DNA of 64,000 bases from Pantoea sp. CCBC3-3-1. Its GTDB lineage: Bacteria > Pseudomonadota > Gammaproteobacteria > Enterobacterales > Enterobacteriaceae. The DNA lies in contig NZ_CP034363.1 in the NCBI RefSeq assembly GCF_007981265.1, positions 4,030,001 to 4,094,000 on the forward strand, read 5' to 3'. The position numbers were made by a program, and so were the translations under genes. Shown piece by piece: positions 57,914-64,000 of the stretch. Positions within the stretch are counted from its first letter, which is position 1, and the number at the start of each line of letters is the position of its first letter. The notes under the pieces are model-generated. The model had not been told where the DNA came from. It did not search any database and worked only from the letters and a program-made list of their open reading frames with translations.

Positions 57914-58999
57914 ATGGCTAAACCTGTATCCATCTGGTTTATGGAGGGTGTATCGTCTCAGAAAGACATGCTTGCCTTAGTGAAAATGGCCCGCACAGAG
58001 TGTGACAAGGATTTCCGTATCATTGCGTCCCACCGCAATGAGCGCCCGGAAATCCTTTCTGAAGCAGATATTGCTTACCTTGAGCCTGATGAAACCGAAG
58101 ACCTGCTCCCGTTTATTGCCGGCATCTGCAGAAAGCATAATGTCGTCGCCATTCATGCCGGAAAACGTGGGCATATTCTCGAACGCTATCGTGATGCCAT
58201 CGAAGAGATGGGCATAAGGCTGACTACCGGTGCGACAAACCTTGAGACCTTTGAGCTGGCTGATAATAAAGCAGAGTTCAGTGTCAGGATGATGACGTAT
58301 GGTCTGCCATCCGTCGTTTCAGTAAAAGTACAAAGCCCTGATGAACTTGCCAGCGCGATTGAAGACTTTGAATCCCGGGGGATGCTGCCATGCATCAAGC
58401 CAGTGAAAGGCATTTATGGCCTGGGATTCTGGATCCTCAAGCGCACTGCTAAAACCCTCAGCTTTTATAACAATCCTGACTACCGACAGATACATCCTGA
58501 TGTCGCGATTGCTTCATTGCAGAGAGCAGAACTGGCCGGAGAAGAGTTACCGATACAGATAGTCATGCCGTATCTTCCCGGGCCAGAACGTTCAGTAGAC
58601 ATGCTGGTCGAAAATGGCCGCGTCCTGGCCGCTGTCGCCAGGACTAAAGTCGGTTCGTTGCAAACGCTGGAGAACGAGGGACCTGCTTATCAGCTTGCCC
58701 TCGATTGTGCAAAAGCACTTGGTGCGGATGGATTGATTAACGTACAGACCCGCAACGATGAAAATGGTATGCCCGTCCTGCTGGAAGCTAACCTCCGCCC
58801 GTCCGGAGGAATAGGCTACACAGCCCACAGTGAAGTGAATTTACCTGGGCTTTATGCACTAAGGCAGCTGGGTATCATTTCTGATGATGACGTCCTGGTA
58901 AATGCTTTGCGCTTTAAATCCATTACAGTGATACCCACGCATTCAGTCAAGCCACTGCCGGTGTGCAGCATCACTCCATCACCGACTTCCAATAATTAG
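57914..58999 (+). CDS. Ter-associated ATP-grasp enzyme
   Basis: 361-residue ATP-grasp ligase-type protein, first of five rightward genes that accompany ter operons. The ATP-grasp core is visible: substrate-side lid MLPCIKPVKGIYGLGFWIL (Lys-Gly loop, near residue 160), VMPYLPGPERSVDML and the metal-binding EANLRPSGGIGYT near residue 300. Comparative work on ter loci proposed that these genes make a ribosyl or nucleotide-like metabolite; the actual ligation is unknown. It is 17 bp from the next gene. Confidence 0.85.
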   Translation: MAKPVSIWFMEGVSSQKDMLALVKMARTECDKDFRIIASHRNERPEILSEADIAYLEPDETEDLLPFIAGICRKHNVVAIHAGKRGHILERYRDAIEEMGIRLTTGATNLETFELADNKAEFSVRMMTYGLPSVVSVKVQSPDELASAIEDFESRGMLPCIKPVKGIYGLGFWILKRTAKTLSFYNNPDYRQIHPDVAIASLQRAELAGEELPIQIVMPYLPGPERSVDMLVENGRVLAAVARTKVGSLQTLENEGPAYQLALDCAKALGADGLINVQTRNDENGMPVLLEANLRPSGGIGYTAHSEVNLPGLYALRQLGIISDDDVLVNALRFKSITVIPTHSVKPLPVCSITPSPTSNN

Positions 59000-59016
59000 A
59001 ACTAAGGCAGGAAGAC

Positions 59017-60150
59017 ATGACCCCTTCACAACAACAGGTTTATCAGCGTGAGCTCACTGGCGGAACTCTGACCGTGAAAACCACCAGCGCGATTGAGCTC
59101 GAAATGCTTTTCGACATCGCTCAGCGCAATAATCCAAAACGTGCCTTCCTGTTTGTCAGCAAAGTACTGGGCCGCCACATCCCGGTCGCACCTGGGCTGA
59201 TGAAGGAGACCTATGTCCAGCTGGCCGCTGGCATTCCTGCTGACTTACCTGAGCCGGTTCTGTTTATCGGCATGGCAGAAACAGCCGTCGGTCTGGCTGC
59301 AGGGGTATTCCGTGAGGCCAGCTCACGCGTAGCGGAGCCTGTATTTCTGACCAGCACACGTCATCCGGTCGACGGCGAACTACTTTGTGAATTCAAAGAA
59401 GATCACAGTCATGCCACAGATCACCTCATCTACCAGCCGGAAGATGACACACTGCGTCGACGTGCATTAAATGCCCGAACTCTGGTTCTTATCGATGACG
59501 AAGCCACTACAGGTAAAACGTTTTTGAATCTGTTACAGGCTCTTCGCGATGCGGGTCTTTCGGACGTGACACGTGTAGTGACTGTTACACTCACCGACTG
59601 GAGCAACAATGCCATTACCAACAATTGCCCACTCCCGGTTGACGTCGTCTCGCTAGTGAAAGGGGAATGGAACTGGGAGCCTCGCCTGAATGCACCCGTC
59701 CCAGTTATGCCATCCGTGAACGTCACAGCAACCGGCACAGTTCCTGTGTCCGTTCGCCAGGACTGGGGCCGACTGGGTATGCATGAGACGACGTCTAATC
59801 TGGGCAACCATCTCCAGACTGAACCCGGTGAAACCATTCTCGTTATCGGCTCAGGGGAATTTATCTGGCAGCCCTTCCTGCTGGCTGAACGACTGGAAAA
59901 TGAAGGAGCAATCGTGAAGTTTGGTTCTCTTACACGTTCTCCCATCGCGCAGGGAATGGCAATTGAGTCAATCATTGCGTTCACCGATAACTACGGTCTC
60001 GGTATCCCTAATTTTATCTATAACGTTGCTCACCAGAGCTTTGAGCGCGTGATTGTCTGCGTTGAAACACCCTATTCGTCCGTCTGCCCGCAGCTACTCG
60101 CCGTACTCAGTAAGGTTGCTCCACGTGTTGAGGTCGTTTGCTATGAATAA
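59017..60150 (+). CDS. Ter-associated phosphoribosyltransferase with TRSP domain
   Basis: 377-residue protein with an N-terminal orotate-type phosphoribosyltransferase domain and a C-terminal TRSP domain. The PRPP loop is VLIDDEATTGKTFLN (near residues 155-170). The TRSP part begins near residue 250, with NLGNHLQTEPGETILVIGSGEF. It should bind PRPP or a phosphoribosyl substrate. The last eight bases overlap the next gene, indicating coupling. By family association it is part of the ter biosynthetic module. Confidence 0.85.
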   Translation: MTPSQQQVYQRELTGGTLTVKTTSAIELEMLFDIAQRNNPKRAFLFVSKVLGRHIPVAPGLMKETYVQLAAGIPADLPEPVLFIGMAETAVGLAAGVFREASSRVAEPVFLTSTRHPVDGELLCEFKEDHSHATDHLIYQPEDDTLRRRALNARTLVLIDDEATTGKTFLNLLQALRDAGLSDVTRVVTVTLTDWSNNAITNNCPLPVDVVSLVKGEWNWEPRLNAPVPVMPSVNVTATGTVPVSVRQDWGRLGMHETTSNLGNHLQTEPGETILVIGSGEFIWQPFLLAERLENEGAIVKFGSLTRSPIAQGMAIESIIAFTDNYGLGIPNFIYNVAHQSFERVIVCVETPYSSVCPQLLAVLSKVAPRVEVVCYE

Positions 60151-60907
60151 ACCGCTTGCTCTTTGCGATCTGGATGACACGTTGTTTCAGACGAAACGAA
60201 AGATGCTCGATGAAAACGGCCAGATACTTTATCGCACAGGTGCCCTTGATCGGGAGCTTCAACCAAGAAGCTTTATGTCCGAAGAACAGTCGATGATGGT
60301 GGACTGGCTTCTTGCGACCGCAGAACTTATTCCAGTTACTGCCCGTGGCACAGAAGAAACTTCACGCGTCCAGATCCCATTTAGTTCATGGAAAGTCATG
60401 ACGCATGGCGCTGTTATCGCTAACCCGGACGGATCAGTTAACGAAGAATGGGCGAGCGTTGTCAAAACGGCACTGTCAGGTATGCGTAAAAAGCTCATTT
60501 CATATCAAGAGAGGCTGAGCGCTCAGCTACTGGACTCAGGTGTGAATGCATGGTGCCGCATGAACTATGAATATGACAGCACACCAGTGTATTTCGTCAT
60601 GAAGCATCGGGACAGTACTCGTATAAAGGAGCTTTTTGACTTCAATGCGAACGCTGTAAAAGCGTTTGACACTACTGATTTTTATATCCATCAAAACGGC
60701 AACAATGTTGCCTGGATCCCCAACTGTGTTCAAAAGGGGTTGGCCGTTGAGTGGCTTCTAAAAAAACTGCGCGAAGAACGCGGCGCGTTTCCGGTGCTGG
60801 GTCTTGGCGACAGCCTCAGCGACCACACATTCATGAAGCACTGCCACTGGTTTGGCATGCCTTCCAGAAGTCAGTTTGCTGATGCAGTCAGTCAGAAATT
60901 GTTTTAG
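60143..60907 (+). CDS. Ter-associated HAD-family phosphatase
   Basis: 254-residue haloacid dehalogenase-fold hydrolase from the ATG at 60143 (MNKPLALCDLDDTLFQTKRK). The nucleophile motif is DLDDTLF (residues 9-15), and motif IV is GLGDSLSDH near the end. The longer reading from 60053 overlaps the upstream gene too far. Probably dephosphorylates an intermediate of the ter-linked pathway. It overlaps the phosphoribosyltransferase gene by eight bases and is followed after 13 bp by the StiP gene. Confidence 0.85.
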   Translation: MNKPLALCDLDDTLFQTKRKMLDENGQILYRTGALDRELQPRSFMSEEQSMMVDWLLATAELIPVTARGTEETSRVQIPFSSWKVMTHGAVIANPDGSVNEEWASVVKTALSGMRKKLISYQERLSAQLLDSGVNAWCRMNYEYDSTPVYFVMKHRDSTRIKELFDFNANAVKAFDTTDFYIHQNGNNVAWIPNCVQKGLAVEWLLKKLREERGAFPVLGLGDSLSDHTFMKHCHWFGMPSRSQFADAVSQKLF

Positions 60908-60920
60908 AGGATAAATCCAC

Positions 60921-62006
60921 ATGACTATTCTCGATCCAAAGCCATTTCACGGCTCTTACCTCTCAACTGACGTACAGTTCCTGTTAACGCCGGTACAAAT
61001 GGAAATGACGCCAGTCGACGAAAAAGAACATCTTATTCAGTCTGGACAAAAGCATTATTCCGACATGCTGAGCCAGGAGCCAGCCCCGAGTTCTGCACAC
61101 CTTGAGTTGTTTGGCCGTGCACTGGATTTGGGTGCAGCGCGGATGGCGAAGGAAGTACTCAGTCTTGTAAAAGGGCTCGTCAGCCATATTGGCAATACTC
61201 CTGTTATCCTGGTGAGCCTGGTTCGTGCCGGTGTGCCATTAGGCGTAATGCTTCAGCGAGCAATGACAGACATGGGTCTGGAATCGCACCACTACGGTAT
61301 CAGCATCATCCGGGACAGGGGGATTGATACAGAAGCGCTGGATTACATCGAGGCAAAACATGGAACAGGCGGGATCGTGTTTGTTGACGGCTGGACAGGT
61401 AAAGGTGCGATAACCAGCCAGCTGGTAGAAAGCCTCAAGGGACGTACTGGGTACCCTGATATTCCTCGTCTTGCTGTGCTTGCCGACCCTGCAGGTTGCG
61501 CCTGGCTGGCCGCATCTGATGATGACTGGTTGATCCCATTTGGCATCATGGGGGCTCCGGTATCGGGAATGGTCTCCCGTTCAGTGTGGACGGAGTCAGG
61601 CTTTCATGGATGCATGGAGTGTGGCCACCTCAAGGAGTTCGAATGCAGCACCATGTTGGTGGATACTATTGACCATATCAGAAAGAAGCTGCGTGAAGAG
61701 GAGGTGCCAGTAGCTGCGCCCTTATCATCTCAAAATAACAATCAGCGTAAGATCAGCCTGCAGGTTATTGACCAGCTGGCAGCAAAGTATGGCATTACAA
61801 ATATCAACCGCATTAAACCGGGAATCGCTGAAGCGACCCGCGCAGTGCTTCGCAGAGTGCCTGATCACGTGCTTGTGAAGAGTAAAGACGATAAAGATGT
61901 GGAGCTGCTTGTGTACCTTGCCGAGCAACGCGGCATCCACATTGAAGAAGTTGGCGAAGCGCTTGGGCAGTATCGGGCCGTCACTATCATCAAAAAGGTG
62001 GCATGA
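60921..62006 (+). CDS. StiP family protein with PELOTA RNA-binding domain
   Basis: 361-residue protein. The N-terminal 270 residues match the ter-associated StiP (TelA-independent, cysteine-protease-annotated) family, with a PRTase-like loop GGIVFVDGWTGKGAI, VSLVRAGVPLGVML and a Cys cluster HGCMECGHLKEFEC. The C-terminal 85 residues (VIDQLAAKYGITNINRIKPG to HIEEVGEALGQYRAV) resemble a PELOTA-type RNA-binding domain. It overlaps the next gene by ATGA. Its protease label is from family annotation and is doubtful to me. Confidence 0.8.
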   Translation: MTILDPKPFHGSYLSTDVQFLLTPVQMEMTPVDEKEHLIQSGQKHYSDMLSQEPAPSSAHLELFGRALDLGAARMAKEVLSLVKGLVSHIGNTPVILVSLVRAGVPLGVMLQRAMTDMGLESHHYGISIIRDRGIDTEALDYIEAKHGTGGIVFVDGWTGKGAITSQLVESLKGRTGYPDIPRLAVLADPAGCAWLAASDDDWLIPFGIMGAPVSGMVSRSVWTESGFHGCMECGHLKEFECSTMLVDTIDHIRKKLREEEVPVAAPLSSQNNNQRKISLQVIDQLAAKYGITNINRIKPGIAEATRAVLRRVPDHVLVKSKDDKDVELLVYLAEQRGIHIEEVGEALGQYRAVTIIKKVA

Positions 62007-62947
62007 TCATGAGCAAGAACATATCTCCATTCATGCTTGGCGCAACACTCTATATGCCAGCTACCCGCACCGATCTAGCTGAAGTCATCCTTCATCGCAA
62101 GATCCCAGAGCTTCGCTCAATGGTCATTTGCCTGGAAGATGCGGTCAGTGAAGAACAGATCGATATGGCCCTGTACAACCTAAGTGAACTACTGGATGAA
62201 CTGAAGCACACAGCCGATCAAGACAGCCCGGATAGTCGCCCACTGGTCTTTATACGCCCCCGTCATGATCAGATGGCTCGTGAACTCGTCGAAAATTACG
62301 ATCTGGTGGGAATTGATGGTTTTGTTGTGCCAAAGTTCACCAAATCTACTTTACCCTTCTGGTGGGAAATCATTTCAGCGACGACTCTCGCGCTCATGCC
62401 AACGCTTGAGACGCGAGAGGTCTATGACGTACATGAAATGACTGAGCTTGCGGTTCTGCTTGAAAACCATGCCTGTCGTGATCGCATCGTGGCTTTGCGT
62501 ATCGGTGGCAACGATCTGATGAGTGTAATTTCTATGAGACACCCGAAGAACCTGACACTTTACGATGGCCCCATGGGCTATGTAGTGAAGATGCTGGTAT
62601 CGGTTTTCGCGCCTCGTGGTTTCTCTTTGACTGCACCCGTCTGCGAGCAAATCGACAACATCGAGTTACTGCAGCGGGAGTTAACTCAGGACGTTGCACA
62701 CGGTCTGGTGGGTAAGACAGCAATTCACCCTTCGCACCTGAATTTGATTCACCAGGGATTAATGGTCGAGAAAGACGATTATGAGGATGCCCTCCGCATT
62801 ATCAACTCATCACAGGCCGTTTTTAAATCGCAGGGAGCGATGTGTGAGCCTGCAACGCATCGCAACTGGGCTGTCTCCGTACTTGAGCGATCCAAGTATT
62901 GCGGCATCGCTAAGCAGTTTGAAAATGTACTTTTAGCCTCACGTTAA
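62003..62947 (+). CDS. HpcH/HpaI aldolase / CitE-like protein
   Basis: 314-residue TIM-barrel protein of the HpcH/HpaI aldolase/citrate lyase beta family. Visible are ATLYMPATRTD at the N-terminus, the metal-binding ICLEDAVSEEQ near residue 45, RIGGNDLMS, and GKTAIHPSHL near residue 235. It likely performs C-C bond chemistry in the ter-linked pathway. Start overlaps the StiP stop (ATGA); an in-frame ATG two codons later is an alternative. Confidence 0.85.
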   Translation: MIMSKNISPFMLGATLYMPATRTDLAEVILHRKIPELRSMVICLEDAVSEEQIDMALYNLSELLDELKHTADQDSPDSRPLVFIRPRHDQMARELVENYDLVGIDGFVVPKFTKSTLPFWWEIISATTLALMPTLETREVYDVHEMTELAVLLENHACRDRIVALRIGGNDLMSVISMRHPKNLTLYDGPMGYVVKMLVSVFAPRGFSLTAPVCEQIDNIELLQRELTQDVAHGLVGKTAIHPSHLNLIHQGLMVEKDDYEDALRIINSSQAVFKSQGAMCEPATHRNWAVSVLERSKYCGIAKQFENVLLASR

Positions 62948-62980
62948 TGAGGCGCGTGTTATCCAGAGATATGGTGTGCT

Positions 62981-63430
62981 ATGACCATCAGCCCTAAACA
63001 GCTTAGACAATACAAACTGATTGTCTTGCTGAGTACAGGAAAGCCCGTGCGTAAAGACACGCTTTTTAAGGAGATGGACTGCTCCGAACCCACTTTTACG
63101 CGTGATCTTCGTGAAGTCAGAGACGAATTTCAGGCTGATATCAAATTTAACAAGGCAACCAGTAAGTACCAGTTAGCCTCAAAAGGTATTTTATCTGCCA
63201 AGTTGTTAAGACACATGCGCGATGTTCTGACAGCACGTGAGCAAGCTGGGGTGACCGGGAGTGTGTCCGCAGGTGTAAACCTTGATAAGGAGGGTAAGAA
63301 GCCAGTATCCCTTTCGCTACGACTTGCTGTCATTCGTAAGATTGATAGCTATGCAATCGCGAATGGGCTTAACAGAAGCCAGGTTGTGGAATGGCTCGCA
63401 GAGGAAGTATTACCTGTCAGAAAGAAATAG
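62981..63430 (+). CDS. terW: TerW transcriptional regulator
   Basis: 149-residue DNA-binding protein. An N-terminal winged-helix/HTH-like part (LLSTGKPVRKDTLFKEMDCSEPTFTRDLREVRDEF) is followed by a C-terminal ribbon-helix-helix-like segment (SLSLRLAVIRKIDSYAIANGLNRSQVVEWLAEEV). TerW is known as the regulator of ter operons. It closes the rightward series, 33 bp after the aldolase gene, and lies 210 bp inside the right inverted repeat. It likely acts on the divergent region at 57605-57913. Confidence 0.85.
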   Translation: MTISPKQLRQYKLIVLLSTGKPVRKDTLFKEMDCSEPTFTRDLREVRDEFQADIKFNKATSKYQLASKGILSAKLLRHMRDVLTAREQAGVTGSVSAGVNLDKEGKKPVSLSLRLAVIRKIDSYAIANGLNRSQVVEWLAEEVLPVRKK

Positions 63431-63433
63431 TCA

Positions 63434-63477
63434 TATTCTAAATTAAATCGGCCAAAAGGCTGGTTTGATTTAGAATA
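63434..63477. terminator. Hairpin after terW
   Basis: TATTCTAAAT...ATTTAGAATA long stem with the inner AATCGGCC-AAAA-GGCTGGTT, flanked on the right by a run of A. It resembles the AAACCGGCC hairpins elsewhere in the island and could terminate in either direction, best on the minus strand. Confidence 0.6.
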
Positions 63478-63642
63478 AAAAAACCCATCCGATGTGTGAA
63501 GTAATTGTATTTTATTAGGATTAACATTCGCTCAGGGAAGTGAATATCATGACGGAACTCTGTTTGTGAATGGAACAGGATTTCGGATTAGGATCAGTAA
63601 TACAGGACTTCAAGTCAAGAGCTTAAATGTTTAACGTGGGTG

Positions 63643-63740
63643 TCGAGGTCCAACCGTACGGAAAGGTACGATAAGATAAAAATATTAGTATAAAAAATTG
63701 ATTGTTAGGCATCGATTCCTATTAAATGCTATTTCCCGAT
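63643..63740. repeat. Right 98-bp inverted repeat of the ter module
   Basis: Reverse-complement partner of 50186-50283 (about 83% identity, no gaps). The outer 18 bases (TCGAGGTCCAACCGTACG) differ from the left repeat at one position, while the inner part is AT-rich. Confidence 0.75.
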
Positions 63741-63901
63741 TAAAAAACCATTTATAGGATGTTTTTTTATGCATATTATGCTTATATTTATCAGTAAATC
63801 ACTTGACTAACAATGCTTTTGGGCCTGTCCGCTTGGCCCCACATCTTCTTCCTTCACTGAAAAAATAGGGAACGATAGTATTTATTTCATCACACAGGTG
63901 A

Positions 63902-64000
63902 AGTATTGCAGGTAATACCGAACCGGGAATAGGTCTTGACCTGTACCGTGCAAGTAAAGTAGCGCTTAATATTCTGGCACGTGGTATTCATATGGATATC
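63902..64000 (+). pseudogene. Partial short-chain dehydrogenase-like fragment
   Basis: An open frame right of the repeat reads SIAGNTEPGIGLDLYRASKVALN and continues to the window edge. The Y-x-x-x-K of LYRASKVALN is the active-site motif of short-chain dehydrogenases/reductases. A stop codon lies immediately upstream and there is no start, so the 5' part is missing. It is probably a gene remnant truncated beside the ter module; the 3' part lies outside the window. Confidence 0.5.

Larger units (their letters stand above)
63431..64000. other. Right end of the ter module and flank
   Basis: About 570 bp. It holds a long imperfect hairpin (63434-63477), the right 98-bp repeat (63643-63740), and then a partial coding fragment from 63902 to the window edge. 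Between these I see no supportable gene. Confidence 0.65.

Noticed and set aside
60053..60142. Upstream extension of the HAD phosphatase
   Set aside because: It would overlap the phosphoribosyltransferase gene by about 100 bp; the ATG at 60143 gives the canonical N-terminal DLDDTLF spacing.
50186..63740. Classical IS or Tn3-type composite transposon
   Set aside because: No transposase or resolvase gene lies within or next to the repeats, and the repeats do not match insertion-sequence ends I recognise.

Overview
The window looks like a chromosomal segment of an Enterobacterales bacterium. From about 1 to 32.8 kb gene content and order follow the Escherichia coli fbaA-speC neighbourhood almost gene for gene: fbaA, pgk, epd, tktA, loiP, speB, speA, metK, galP, sprT, endA, rsmE, gshB, yqgE, ruvX, yggR, yggS, yggT, rdgB, hemW, yggN, yggL, trmB, mutY, yggX, mltC, speC and a tRNA-Phe gene. 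Differences from my memory of the K-12 order suggest a relative outside Escherichia, perhaps Erwinia or Pantoea, but I cannot fix the genus. No yggU lies between yggT and rdgB. The nupG position between mltC and speC holds a Tm-1-like/TIM-barrel gene pair and a TetR regulator. All these core genes are open over their full length.

From the tRNA-Phe gene to the right edge the sequence is a mobile island, probably an integrative conjugative element; no right attachment site is visible. A tyrosine integrase sits next to the tRNA. It is followed by a TraI-like protein, a UvrD-type helicase, an AT-rich DUF4209 gene with an internal TGA, and a leftward run of plasmid-type genes at 39.4-45 kb (adenine methylase, DUF1281, ArdC antirestriction, DUF3085, small unknowns). 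Each gene of that run is preceded by a structured leader. Upstream of the run lie two tandem hairpin arrays with conserved loops and changing, compensating stems.

At 46.3-50.0 kb is a tight four-gene operon that I cannot match to a described pathway: a cysteine-synthase-like PLP enzyme, a LysA-like PLP decarboxylase, a LysO-type exporter and an AlaX-type aminoacyl-tRNA editing protein. My best hypothesis is synthesis, export and self-protection for a beta-substituted alanine or lysine analogue such as thialysine.

At 50.2-63.7 kb a tellurite/stress-resistance (ter) module is bracketed by 98-bp inverted repeats with about 83% identity. Leftward terZ-A-B-C-D-E-F faces away from a rightward set encoding ATP-grasp, phosphoribosyltransferase, HAD phosphatase, StiP/PELOTA and CitE-like proteins and TerW. 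As read, terC, terD and terE each carry indels, the DUF1281 gene is frameshifted and the DUF4209 gene has a nonsense codon. Either the island is decaying or this part of the assembly has local errors.
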